DNA of 30,718 nucleotides from an uncultured Alphaproteobacteria bacterium (GTDB taxonomy: Bacteria > Pseudomonadota > Alphaproteobacteria > Micavibrionales > Micavibrionaceae). Below the pieces are notes generated by a model. It worked only from the letters and a program-made list of their open reading frames with translations, was not told the DNA's origin and searched no databases. Positions 23,057 through 30,718 of the stretch are shown in pieces (within the stretch, counting starts at the first letter, position 1; each line of letters opens with the position of its first letter). The position numbers and the translations under genes were made by a program. The stretch is taken from contig CAMLMM010000017.1 of assembly GCA_946481105.1 (NCBI GenBank), forward strand, positions 1 through 30,718. The letters run 5' to 3'.

Positions 23057-23479
23057 TTAGCGAACGATTTCAGTCCCGCTAAAGAAATAGGCAATCTCAA
23101 TTGCGGCATTCTCCGGGCTGTCGGAACCATGGACCGAATTGGCCTCCATGCTTTCGGCGAATTCTTTACGAATCGTACCGTCAGCGGCGTTGGCCGGGTT
23201 GGTGGCGCCCATGACGTCACGGTATTTCAATACGGCATTCTCGCCTTCTAGAACCTGCACAACGACCGGGCCGGAAGTCATAAATTTTACCAGATCCATG
23301 TAAAACGGGCGGGCGGCGTGAACGGCATAAAAGGTTTTTGCCTGTTCTTCAGTCATTTGAATGCGTTTCTGGGCAATAATACGCAGGCCGGAGGCTTCAA
23401 TTTTGGCATTAATGGCACCGGTTAGGTTACGACGGGTGGCGTCAGGCTTAAGAATCGAAAAGGTCTGTTGAACGGACAT
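23057..23479 (-). CDS. ndk: Nucleoside diphosphate kinase
   Basis: Moves the gamma phosphate from ATP to other nucleoside diphosphates. 140 residues, the usual length. Family landmarks are [15 protein letters not shown] at the N-terminus and the active-site motif [16 protein letters not shown] with the phospho-His at 117. [18 protein letters not shown], the nucleotide-contacting loop, is intact. GAGGAAA precedes the ATG. It forms a single-gene unit with its own terminator. Confidence 0.97.
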   Translation of the reverse strand: MSVQQTFSILKPDATRRNLTGAINAKIEASGLRIIAQKRIQMTEEQAKTFYAVHAARPFYMDLVKFMTSGPVVVQVLEGENAVLKYRDVMGATNPANAADGTIRKEFAESMEANSVHGSDSPENAAIEIAYFFSGTEIVR

Positions 23480-23768
23480 AAGGTATTTCCTCTATAGAAT
23501 GTGATTTTGTTTGCGCTGCTTATAAGCCGCGCCCCCGCTAAATACAAGGTGTTTTGAAGAAATAAAATTACAGGAACCAAACCATATATTTCATAAGTTA
23601 TTTTAATAAGCAGAAAATACGGGGTTTTTTGCAAAGCACATAAAAAAAGCTGCAAAAACTTGGTTTTTTCCCTTGCTTTGACCCTTCGTTAACCATTACC
23701 ATTTTTTTAAGGGGAGAAGAAAACAATACTCCTCGTTTTGAATAAAAAATAAAAGAACAGGAACTAAA
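23480..23768. other. AT-rich intergenic region between ndk and the RelA/SpoT-like gene
   Basis: 289 bases without a credible gene. They must hold the divergent promoters of ndk and the plus-strand gene. TTGACC lies at 23678-23683 and TTAACCAT, a CtrA half-site-like sequence, at 23689-23696, but I see no convincing -10 box. AGGAAC at about 23759 serves as the ribosome-binding site of the plus-strand gene. Confidence 0.5.
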
Positions 23769-24662
23769 ATGCCGAAGACTTTAAGTGCTACCCACGCCTC
23801 AATTGCCCAGGCAACATGGAACTGGAATTGGGAAGCAGATAAACAGACAACAATAAGAACTGTTGCTGAGTATCTTGAGCTGGGACGCGGTCTTCGCGGA
23901 GCTATGCTGGATCACATTGAAGGCATTATGTCTATAGTTCCGGGCGTTTCATTAAAAGATGAATCGGGCAAAGAATATAAGCTTGCTGATCTTCCGAAGT
24001 TACGGGAAGAGCTAACAACAAATCCTGATGACACGCGATTCATGAAAACTCAAATGTCCGCGACAAGAAAATTGACAGATGTATCTATTAACCAGCAGCC
24101 CGAACGTATTCGTGATTACCTGCGTTTCCAGATAATCTGCGACGACGTTCAGGATGTCCAGGCAACACGCGCCGTTATTCAATCTGGCAAAATGGGTATG
24201 ACATCACAGAAAGACCGTTTCCGGCACCCTTGCCCGGAAGGGGGGCACCGCGCTTACCTCTATCATGCGGTTGTTGGTGAAGGCGCCAAAACTCTGAAAT
24301 TTGAAGGCATGATCTGCCTGCGCGCTATTGAGGAATTTGGGGTCGACAAATCCCTCCGCAACGCCGAGCGTGAGTTTAACAGGGCAGCAACTGATGGGGG
24401 AATAAAACGAACCAGAGCCCCGGTACTCACCGAAGCCTCTGATAAACTGCGCGAATTGCGCAAGGCGGCCATTTATCATCTTTGCAGCACTATTCCCGGC
24501 TTGGATGGTATGCTGTCGCCCGAGGTATTGCCCGAAGTTGAGTTCGCTACGGCCATGGCCGCCTTTAATAACCAATCACAAGGCAGCCGCGGCTATATTG
24601 GCAGAGTGCGCCCCGTCCATAGCGACAAAATTGCAGGTCTGTTAAATATAAGCCTACACTAG
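23769..24662 (+). CDS. Putative RelA/SpoT-like nucleotidyltransferase-fold protein
   Basis: 297 residues, no signal peptide or membrane segment. The central part follows the strand/helix pattern of RelA/SpoT synthetase-like domains. IRDYLRFQIICDDVQDVQ (about 114-131) parallels the KD-x2-R-x-I-x4-D region. QKDRFRHPCPEGGHRAYLYH (about 147-166) parallels the KDRF...GYR region. LKFEGMICLRAIE (about 176-188) parallels the E-x-Q strand. The usual G-Y-R Tyr that stacks on the guanine seems replaced (GGHR), so pyrophosphate transfer may be lost or altered. It has no HD, TGS or ACT domain and no partner gene. Its stop lies inside the palindrome CCTACACTAGG. A wholly different family is possible. Confidence 0.45.
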   Translation: MPKTLSATHASIAQATWNWNWEADKQTTIRTVAEYLELGRGLRGAMLDHIEGIMSIVPGVSLKDESGKEYKLADLPKLREELTTNPDDTRFMKTQMSATRKLTDVSINQQPERIRDYLRFQIICDDVQDVQATRAVIQSGKMGMTSQKDRFRHPCPEGGHRAYLYHAVVGEGAKTLKFEGMICLRAIEEFGVDKSLRNAEREFNRAATDGGIKRTRAPVLTEASDKLRELRKAAIYHLCSTIPGLDGMLSPEVLPEVEFATAMAAFNNQSQGSRGYIGRVRPVHSDKIAGLLNISLH

Positions 24663-24723
24663 GCATTTAATCCCCAAAAATCTTGCCGGCTTGCGCCGCG
24701 TGTTCCATCCCCCTACACTAGGG
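24653..24723. repeat. Two copies of the palindrome CCTACACTAGG
   Basis: CCTACACTAGG occurs at 24653-24663, over the stop codon of the preceding gene, and again at 24712-24722 as the longer CCCTACACTAGGG (24711-24723). Centres are 59 bases apart. Arms CCTA/TAGG flank a CAC centre. The second copy abuts the ABC gene start. A dimeric repressor site is possible. Confidence 0.5.
24691..24719 (+). promoter_or_regulatory. Possible promoter giving a leaderless ABC-protein mRNA
   Basis: TTGCGC (24691-24696), a 17-base spacer and TACACT (24714-24719). The start codon at 24726 is only 7 bases after the -10 box, so the transcript would begin at or next to the ATG. GGGAG directly touches the ATG and is too close to work as a normal ribosome-binding site. 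Confidence 0.35.
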
Positions 24724-24725
24724 AG

Positions 24726-26354
24726 ATGAATCATTCTGGCCAGCCGCTTCTTTCCGTCGACAATCTCAGCGTCCGCTTCACCACACCCGATGGCGTATTT
24801 GACGCCGTCAAAAGCGTCTCCTTTACTCTGAATAAGGGTGAAACGCTGGCGCTGGTCGGCGAGTCTGGCTCGGGCAAGTCAGTCACGGCGCTGTCGATTA
24901 TGCAGCTCCTGCCCTACCCACTCGCCTCGCACCCGACCGGGTCGATCAAACTGAACGGTCAGGAAATTGTCGGGGCCACTGAAAAAACACTGCGTTCTAT
25001 CCGTGGCTCCCAGATCGGCATGATATTTCAGGAACCTTTGTCCTCGCTCAATCCGCTGCACACGATTGAACAACAGATTGCCGAAGTAATACGCCTGCAT
25101 AACCCGGCCAGTTCCAAAGATGAAACACGCGCCCGCGTGCTGGAACTTCTGGACCTGGTAGGCCTCTCACGCATGAAAGACAGGCTTGGTTCCTATCCGC
25201 ACGAATTATCCGGCGGGCAACGGCAACGCGTCATGATTGCCATGGCGCTGGCCAACTCCCCGGAAATCCTGATTGCCGACGAACCGACCACTGCCCTCGA
25301 TGTGACCGTACAGGCTCAGATTCTTGAATTATTGCAGGATTTGCGCAACCGCCTCGGCATGGCGCTTATTCTCATCAGCCACGATTTAAAAGTCGTTGAA
25401 AAAATGTGTGACCAGGTCTGCGTCATGCAGCGCGGCGAAATTGTCGAACATGCCAGCAAAGAGAAACTCTTTTCCTCACCGCAGCACCCTTACACAAAAC
25501 AACTCTTCGCGTCCGAACCGCGTCCGAATACCGTGCCATCGAATGAAAATAGCCCGGTCATTCTGGATGTACGCAACCTGCGCGTCAGTTTCCCGGTCAA
25601 AAAAAGCCTGTTCGGCAAAACCCTGACCAGTGTGCAGGCCGTTGACGACGTATCCCTCACCCTGCGCGCCCAGCAGACCCTCGGCATCGTCGGCGAATCC
25701 GGTTCCGGCAAGACAACTCTCGCTCTCGCTATTCTCAAGCTGCTGAAATCATCCGGCGACATTCTTTTTGATGGACAGAATATCAATACCCTGAGCAGCG
25801 ACGACCTGAAACGCCTGCGCGCTAAGATGCAGATTGTGTTCCAGGACCCTTTCGGCTCACTGTCACCGCGCCTGAGTATTGCGCAGATTATAGGCGAAGG
25901 CCTTGATGTCCACCAGCCCAATCTGACCTTTGCCGAACGTGATGACCTGGTAGCCGCCGCGCTGCAAAGCGTACGCCTCGACCCCATCACCCGCCACCGT
26001 TACCCGCATGAATTTTCCGGCGGACAGCGCCAGCGTATCGCCCTGGCGCGCGCTCTGGTGCTGAAACCGAAATTTATCGTGCTGGATGAACCGACTTCGG
26101 CGCTTGATGTCTCCGTACAGGCGCAAGTGGTTGAGTTATTGCAGGACCTGCAGACCACGCACCAGCTCAGCTACCTGTTTATCAGTCACGATCTGCGCGT
26201 CGTACGCGCTCTGGCGCACCAGATTCTGGTCATGAAAGATGGCAAAATGGTCGAAAGCGGCCCGGTGCAGACTATTTTTGATTCACCACGAACCGACTAT
26301 ACCCGCGCCTTAATGGACGCCGCCCTTCATTTACGAAGCCGTGCCGTCAAGTAA
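24726..26354 (+). CDS. yejF: ABC transporter, duplicated ATP-binding protein (YejF/peptide-type)
   Basis: 542 residues holding two complete ABC ATPase domains, as in YejF of the oligopeptide/microcin C uptake system. Domain 1: Walker A GESGSGKS near residue 40, signature LSGGQRQR near 160, Walker [13 protein letters not shown]. Domain 2: Walker A GESGSGKT near 325, signature FSGGQRQR near 430, Walker [12 protein letters not shown]. Short peptide/nickel-type C-terminal extensions are present ([28 protein letters not shown]). The permease and binding-protein genes (YejA, B, E type) are not in the window, so they are elsewhere or the protein serves another importer. Its 3' end overlaps the convergent TraX-family gene by 24 bases. 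Confidence 0.85.
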   Translation: MNHSGQPLLSVDNLSVRFTTPDGVFDAVKSVSFTLNKGETLALVGESGSGKSVTALSIMQLLPYPLASHPTGSIKLNGQEIVGATEKTLRSIRGSQIGMIFQEPLSSLNPLHTIEQQIAEVIRLHNPASSKDETRARVLELLDLVGLSRMKDRLGSYPHELSGGQRQRVMIAMALANSPEILIADEPTTALDVTVQAQILELLQDLRNRLGMALILISHDLKVVEKMCDQVCVMQRGEIVEHASKEKLFSSPQHPYTKQLFASEPRPNTVPSNENSPVILDVRNLRVSFPVKKSLFGKTLTSVQAVDDVSLTLRAQQTLGIVGESGSGKTTLALAILKLLKSSGDILFDGQNINTLSSDDLKRLRAKMQIVFQDPFGSLSPRLSIAQIIGEGLDVHQPNLTFAERDDLVAAALQSVRLDPITRHRYPHEFSGGQRQRIALARALVLKPKFIVLDEPTSALDVSVQAQVVELLQDLQTTHQLSYLFISHDLRVVRALAHQILVMKDGKMVESGPVQTIFDSPRTDYTRALMDAALHLRSRAVK

Positions 26355-27188
26355 CGACCCGTGCCACGGAAACAGGGTAAACTCAAACCACTCTTTATTG
26401 TTGTGCCCCAGATACGTGCCGGCAATTTCCAATACGGCAAAATGCACGACATAAATAATCAGGCTCTGCCGTCCGCCAAATTGCAATAGGCCCACAACCC
26501 AATTTGGCAATCGTGCCGTCAGTCCTGACAGTGTAACAACCTTAAATCCCGACATAAGCAGCATTGTCAACGCCACCAGAATTAGCAACGCCATTGATTC
26601 CAGATGTGTAAACTGGAACACATATATCTCAAATGCCGCGTACCCAAGTGCGACAGCCACGCCATAAATATATTGAACCATGCGTGAAATCGGTAATTCA
26701 TCACGGTTACGAATCATATACCCGTACAGGGCAAACATGAAAACAAACGCCCCGTAATCAAATGCCAGATAAAGTGGCAGGGACAACACAAACAGGCTGA
26801 TATACATGCGGAATAAATTACCTGTGCTGCGGCAGGCGACCGCCGCCATCTTATCAATCGTCAGACGCACCAGCACAATACTCCCAAGTATATTGATCGG
26901 AAATAGAGGGCCCCCGGCAATGATGCCTGTCAGACACAAAATAAATATGCCCATCCAGAAAGGTGGTGGTATATCGCGTGTCCGCGCATACCCCGCCATC
27001 ATAAGCCATATCGGCGCAGCACAACGTCCAATAAGCCGATAAATATTATCTTCCGGAAAAATAAACGCGCCGATGTGATCGCAGATCATCAGCAGAATAG
27101 CCGAGCATTTAATTAAATCCTGGCTGGTCAGCAGCGGCGTTAACCCCTCATGCGGAATAAGAAATAAACGGCGTATTCCTGTATTCAT
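26331..27188 (-). CDS. TraX-family multi-pass membrane protein
   Basis: 285 residues, with at least eight hydrophobic segments through most of the length. The N-terminal signature DLIKCSAILLMICDHIGAFIFPED (about 24-47) matches the TraX family pattern of K-x-A-x-x-x-M-x-x-DH-x-G, and RLIGRCAAPIWLMMAGY follows. TraX of F plasmid N-acetylates pilin; chromosomal relatives in alphaproteobacteria have unknown acceptors, and this family is related to acyltransferase-3-like proteins. Its ATG overlaps the stop of a 25-codon ORF (ATGA), downstream of priA. Its 3' end overlaps the ABC gene on the other strand. Confidence 0.78.
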   Translation of the reverse strand: MNTGIRRLFLIPHEGLTPLLTSQDLIKCSAILLMICDHIGAFIFPEDNIYRLIGRCAAPIWLMMAGYARTRDIPPPFWMGIFILCLTGIIAGGPLFPINILGSIVLVRLTIDKMAAVACRSTGNLFRMYISLFVLSLPLYLAFDYGAFVFMFALYGYMIRNRDELPISRMVQYIYGVAVALGYAAFEIYVFQFTHLESMALLILVALTMLLMSGFKVVTLSGLTARLPNWVVGLLQFGGRQSLIIYVVHFAVLEIAGTYLGHNNKEWFEFTLFPWHGSLLDGTAS

Positions 27189-27262
27189 TTGCCCACAATC
27201 TCGATTACCGTCTTGCGCGGCTTATCATCCTTATCCAGGTGATTATGAAAACTATGACGCAT
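27185..27262 (-). CDS. 25-codon ORF coupled to the TraX-family gene
   Basis: Minus-strand ORF with ATG at 27260-27262 and TGA at 27185-27187, overlapping the TraX-family ATG by 4 bases. An AAAGGCAGG site lies just upstream of the ATG, 12 bases after the priA stop. The peptide is basic with three early His residues (MRHSFHNH) and the tail KPRKTVIEIVGK. It may be a real small protein, or a leader that couples translation of the membrane protein to priA. Confidence 0.45.
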   Translation of the reverse strand: MRHSFHNHLDKDDKPRKTVIEIVGK

Positions 27263-27274
27263 ACCTGCCTGCCT

Positions 27275-29431
27275 TTATAAAAAATTCTGCGGGTCTATAT
27301 CGACCGTGACCCTTACCGCCGATGGAATTTTAAGCGGTTCCAGCCAATCGGCAATGACTTTCTGAATATCAACCGACTTTTCGGCCTGAATTAACAATCT
27401 TTGGCGATATTGGCCGCGAATACGGTACATCTGCGCCTGGGCAGGGCCCAGAATGCGCACACCTTCCAGCCGCGGCGCGGCGCGGCCAATCGTCATGGCA
27501 ATATCCTTTGCCTGCTGCTCGTTCTTGCCCGTAATAATCAGCGCGGCGAGACGGGACGCAGGCGGCATATTGGCCCGCATCCTTTCACCCATTTCAGCCC
27601 GCATAAACCCGTCGCGGTCGTCTTTGGCGAGCATCTGCATCACACGCTGTCCGGCATTATATGTCTGCACCAGCACATGCCCCTTGAACGACTCACGACC
27701 GGCGCGTCCCGCCACCTGATGCAGCAATTGATAACTGCGTTCTGTCGCCCGCAAATCGCCACCGGACAGTCCCAGATCGGCATCGACAATCCCGACACAA
27801 GTAATCAGGGGGAAATGGTGCCCCTTCGCAAGTATCTGCGTGCCGATAATCACATCCACCTCGCCATTGCGGATGGCAGTCAAGGCGGCGAGCAATTTTT
27901 CATGCGTGTCAGTGATATCACTCGCCAGAATAAGCGTCCGCGCCTCCGGGAAATATTCTTTGACTTCCTCGGCAATGCGCTCAACACCCGGTCCACACGC
28001 TACCAGTGAATTCGTATCCTGACATTGCGGGCACGCGGTCGGAATTTTCATGGCAAAACCGCAATGATGGCATTGCAGCCGCGATTGCGCGCGGTGTTCC
28101 ACCAGCCACGCCGTGCATTTCGGGCATTCAATACGGTGACCACAGGTTCGGCACAACGTCAGGGGTGCAAATCCCCGGCGGTTAAGAAACAATATCGCTT
28201 GACGCTTGGCGTCGAATGTCAGTTTCATTTCGGCGATAAGACTAGGCGACAGGAAATGCAGCCGCGCAGGTTTATCTTTCGTCAGATCGACAATGCGAAT
28301 ATCCGGTTTTGCGGCCCCGCCAAAACGGTCCGGCAGATGGAGTAATGTGTAACGGCCATCCCAGGCATTTTGCAATGTCTCCATTGACGGTGTCGCGGAC
28401 ACCAGCACGATGGGAATTTTCCCCTGATGCGCGCGCACCACCGCCATATCACGCGCATTATATATAACGACTTCCTCCTGCTTGAAGGACGGGTCGTGTT
28501 CCTCGTCGACAATCATCAGGCTTAATCTGGCGAAGGGAAGGAATAATCCCGACCGCGCGCCTACAACCACCTTTGTCTCGCCACTCGCAACGCTGCGCCA
28601 GGTCAGGCGGCGCTGCGCGGGTGTCAGGGATGAATGCCACAGCGCCGGTTTCACGCCGAAACGCACGGCAAAACGCTCGATAAAGGACGTGGTTAAAGCA
28701 ATCTCCGGCATCAGGATGAGTATCTGTCCGCCCTGACGTATGACATCGGCCATCACGTCAAAATAAACTTCGGTTTTCCCCGACCCGGTGACCCCATCGA
28801 GCAGAAAACATTCATATCCCCCCGTACCCAGCCGTGCCTTCATTTTATCGGCAGCCGCCTGCTGCTCCGGCGTTAAATGCGCGAGGGCCAGATCCGGGTC
28901 CGGATAACGGCACGGGGCCGAACCAAAAATATCAACGGTACGCAGGTAACCATGTTTTACCATCGTCTTGATAATGGACGCACTCGCCCCGCTGCGTTTT
29001 TCAATCTCGGCGGCACGGCGTGGCAATCCATCGCTCAGGCATTCAATCACTTTCTGCTGCGTGGGGTTCAGTTCACCCGGCTGGCCGATAATATATCCGG
29101 TTAACGGTGTCGGCGGGTCCAGCGCATCGGGAACCGGCACGGCCATTTTTAAAACCGCCCCGGCGGCCGCCATATTATAATGTGCCACCCAACTGATAAA
29201 ACTGCGCTGGATATCAGTCATCGGCGGCGCATCATGTTTTTCAAGAACTGCTTTTAATTTACCTTCCGGCACATCGCTCGAATCAGGAATTTCCCAGACG
29301 ACACCCGTGACCGTGCGCGGCCCCAGCGGGACCGTGACATAATCCCCCAGACCAACATCCAGGGTTTCCGGCACAAGGTAATCATAGGCCTTGTCGACCG
29401 GTGACGTAACTAAAACGCGGACTACGCGCAT
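27275..29431 (-). CDS. priA: Primosomal protein N' (replication restart helicase PriA)
   Basis: 3'-5' superfamily 2 helicase that reloads the replisome at stalled forks. 718 residues. An N-terminal 3' DNA-end-binding domain (RVLVTSPVDKAYDYLVPETLDVGLGDYVTVPLG) comes first. The helicase has Walker A DGVTGSGKTEVY near 214, DEEH in IVDEEHDPSFKQEE, and VSATPSMETL. The zinc-binding insert near 425-470 holds the expected eight cysteines in C-x2-C pairs. Motifs V/VI are ILAKGHHFP and QVAGRAGR. AGGAAAG precedes the ATG. It diverges from the transaldolase gene. Confidence 0.97.
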   Translation of the reverse strand: MRVVRVLVTSPVDKAYDYLVPETLDVGLGDYVTVPLGPRTVTGVVWEIPDSSDVPEGKLKAVLEKHDAPPMTDIQRSFISWVAHYNMAAAGAVLKMAVPVPDALDPPTPLTGYIIGQPGELNPTQQKVIECLSDGLPRRAAEIEKRSGASASIIKTMVKHGYLRTVDIFGSAPCRYPDPDLALAHLTPEQQAAADKMKARLGTGGYECFLLDGVTGSGKTEVYFDVMADVIRQGGQILILMPEIALTTSFIERFAVRFGVKPALWHSSLTPAQRRLTWRSVASGETKVVVGARSGLFLPFARLSLMIVDEEHDPSFKQEEVVIYNARDMAVVRAHQGKIPIVLVSATPSMETLQNAWDGRYTLLHLPDRFGGAAKPDIRIVDLTKDKPARLHFLSPSLIAEMKLTFDAKRQAILFLNRRGFAPLTLCRTCGHRIECPKCTAWLVEHRAQSRLQCHHCGFAMKIPTACPQCQDTNSLVACGPGVERIAEEVKEYFPEARTLILASDITDTHEKLLAALTAIRNGEVDVIIGTQILAKGHHFPLITCVGIVDADLGLSGGDLRATERSYQLLHQVAGRAGRESFKGHVLVQTYNAGQRVMQMLAKDDRDGFMRAEMGERMRANMPPASRLAALIITGKNEQQAKDIAMTIGRAAPRLEGVRILGPAQAQMYRIRGQYRQRLLIQAEKSVDIQKVIADWLEPLKIPSAVRVTVDIDPQNFL

Positions 29432-29504
29432 ATCTTGCTTTCCTGCGGTAAGCTTGGCATGATGCCTCCACCCAAGACATTAGGCAACCATAAGGATAAA
29501 AGCC

Positions 29505-30161
29505 ATGAAGTTTTTTATTGATACCGGAGATATTGACGAGATTAAGGACATGGCCGCCACCGGGCTGCTGGACGGGGTTACGACCAACCCGTCCCTAATT
29601 CTGAAATCCGGCAAATCCTTTATTCCGCTGATTGAAGAAATCTGTTCCGTCGTCTCCGGTCCCGTGAGCGCGGAAGTAGCTTCGACCGATTATGAAACGA
29701 TGTGGAAAGAAGCCGACAAGCTGCGCCAGATCGCCGACAATGTCGCGGTGAAAGTTCCCCTGACTCCTGCTGGTCTGAAAGTCTGTAAACGCCTCTCGGA
29801 CGAAGGCACCATGGTTAATGTGACGCTCTGCTTTTCGGCGGCGCAAGCGATCCTAGCGGCAAAAGCGGGCGCGGCATTCGTGTCCCCGTTTGTCGGGCGC
29901 CTCGATGATGTCGGTGCCGATGGCCTGAACCTGATTCATGAAATCGTCGGTATTTATTCTAATTATCCCGACTTCCAGACCGAAGTTCTGGTGGCCTCGG
30001 TCCGCAACCCGATGCATATCGTCGAAAGCGCCAAGATGGGCGCGCATGTCGCGACCTGTCCCGGCTCGGTGATTAAACAACTCTATAACCACCCGCTGAC
30101 CGACAAGGGTTTGGCGGCTTTCGTCGATGACTGGAAAAAGACCGGCCAGTCAATTCTCTAG
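29505..30161 (+). CDS. tal: Small transaldolase (TalC/FSA family)
   Basis: 218-residue TIM-barrel enzyme of the short transaldolase subfamily, which moves a dihydroxyacetone unit between sugar phosphates in the non-oxidative pentose phosphate pathway, or acts as fructose-6-phosphate aldolase. [14 protein letters not shown] and GVTTNPSLI are at the N-terminus. The Schiff-base Lys is Lys83 in [22 protein letters not shown] and the C-terminal [21 protein letters not shown] are typical. AAGGATAAAA precedes the ATG. Transaldolase is the more common role in alphaproteobacteria; activity cannot be decided from the sequence. A strong terminator follows. Confidence 0.93.
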   Translation: MKFFIDTGDIDEIKDMAATGLLDGVTTNPSLILKSGKSFIPLIEEICSVVSGPVSAEVASTDYETMWKEADKLRQIADNVAVKVPLTPAGLKVCKRLSDEGTMVNVTLCFSAAQAILAAKAGAAFVSPFVGRLDDVGADGLNLIHEIVGIYSNYPDFQTEVLVASVRNPMHIVESAKMGAHVATCPGSVIKQLYNHPLTDKGLAAFVDDWKKTGQSIL

Positions 30162-30184
30162 AGATTTGAACATAAAATAATCTG

Positions 30185-30225
30185 TCTGGGCCCTTATAGT
30201 TATGCTATGATGGGCCCAGATTTTT
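30185..30225 (+). terminator. Rho-independent terminator after the transaldolase gene
   Basis: TCTGGGCCC (30185-30193) pairs perfectly with GGGCCCAGA (30212-30220), with an inner ATAG/CTAT pairing in the 18-base loop, and TTTTT follows. It ends 15 bases before the DUF484 start, so that gene is reached only by readthrough or by a promoter inside this region. Confidence 0.82.
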
Positions 30226-30240
30226 AGATGAGTTTGCACC

Positions 30241-30718
30241 TTGACCCACGATGCCCCGCCCGCACCCGCCTTATCTTCCGATGATGTTATCGCCTGGCTG
30301 AAACGCCATCCAGATTTTCTGCAGCGTCACCCGGATTTGTACGATATTCTGGTGACACCGCGCCAAAAAATGGGCAAAGGCGTCGCCGATTTCCAGACTT
30401 ATATGATTGAGCGCCTGAAGGCCGATAAAACCGAAGCGATTGAAACCGCCCGCGGCATTGTCGAAACCGCGCGGCATAATATGAACAACCAGACACGCAT
30501 TCACAAAGCGGTACTGCGCCTGCTGGAATCCGAAAGCTTCGAGGAGTTTATTGAAGGCATCACCGCTGACCTGACGGCGTTTCTGGATGTCGATATCACC
30601 TCGCTGGTGATTGAGGCCGAAGGCCAAAAAATTCCGCAGATTACCCTGCCCGGTATCCGTATCGTGCCCGAAGGCACACTGGATTTATGGATGCGCGGCA
30701 AGACCATCCTGCATCAGG
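30241..30718 (+). CDS. DUF484 family protein (partial, 3' end off window)
   Basis: 159 codons are present, open to the window edge. The start is TTG at 30241: the same frame has a stop at 30229-30231, and no ATG or GTG lies between; the ATG at 30228 is in another frame. DUF484 hallmarks are VIAWLKRHPDFLQRHPDLYDIL near the N-terminus, then a helical stretch with an ERLKADKTEAIETARGIVETAR coiled-coil region and the start of a GAF-like domain (LLESESFEEFIEGITADLTAFLDVDITSLVIE). In many alphaproteobacteria and gammaproteobacteria it precedes xerC; biochemical function is unknown. Confidence 0.85.
   Translation, partial: MTHDAPPAPALSSDDVIAWLKRHPDFLQRHPDLYDILVTPRQKMGKGVADFQTYMIERLKADKTEAIETARGIVETARHNMNNQTRIHKAVLRLLESESFEEFIEGITADLTAFLDVDITSLVIEAEGQKIPQITLPGIRIVPEGTLDLWMRGKTILHQ

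Noticed and set aside
27401..28009. 202-codon plus-strand frame inside priA
   Set aside because: Antisense of the conserved helicase region; the His- and Arg-rich composition is typical of a shadow frame.
1..30718. CRISPR arrays, insertion sequences, prophage or integron remains
   Set aside because: I looked for regularly spaced repeats, transposase-like motifs and phage genes and saw none; the short repeats present are only two or three units long.

Overview
The window looks like a chromosomal segment of an alphaproteobacterium of moderate GC content. The basis is gene content and order: a CpdR-type single-domain receiver, a Caulobacter-style cpa/tad pilus operon with a CtrA-like site upstream of the pilin, the priA / small transaldolase / DUF484 neighbourhood, and a ddl-ftsQ-ftsA run. 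I cannot name the genus. I see no insertion sequence, prophage, CRISPR array or rRNA.

Layout. 1-3938 (minus): cell-wall and division block ddl -> ftsQ -> ftsA -> ampD-like amidase; ftsZ is not directly after ftsA. 3983-6312 (plus), diverging from ddl: an alpha/beta hydrolase overlapping a Mur-ligase (MurF-like) protein with an N-terminal membrane domain. 6309-7807: a compact locus around two Fur-box-like repeats. A small membrane protein and a GNAT-like protein run leftward; an 80-residue peptide ending C-A-Y-C-C runs rightward, followed by a possible short RNA unit and a strong terminator. 7991-10323 (minus): a secreted beta-propeller-like protein and RluD. 10381-11952 (plus): a GT4 glycosyltransferase, cpdR and tRNA-Val(GAC). 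11978-12310: a COG3323 (YqfO-like) protein.

12454-22850 is a Tad (Flp) pilus locus. On minus, in transcription order: flp pilin, cpaA (prepilin peptidase), cpaB, cpaC (secretin), cpaD, cpaE, cpaF (ATPase), tadB, tadC. On plus, converging on tadC: a membrane-anchored protein with a lone pilus/secretin N-domain and a TadD-like TPR lipoprotein. Minor pseudopilins (TadE/F/G) are not in the window.

23057-30718: ndk (minus); a stand-alone protein with RelA/SpoT-like motifs (plus); a double-ATPase ABC protein of YejF type (plus); a TraX-family membrane protein, a coupled 25-codon ORF and priA (minus); a small transaldolase with a strong terminator; and the start of a DUF484 gene cut by the window edge.

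Best candidates for something undescribed: (i) the atypical Ddl / hydrolase / membrane-anchored Mur ligase group, which could form a peptidoglycan-precursor variant pathway; (ii) the putatively iron-controlled locus at 6.3-7.8 kb with its Cys-tailed peptide; (iii) the lone divergent RelA/SpoT-like protein. Functions are inferred from motifs read by eye; no database search was run.
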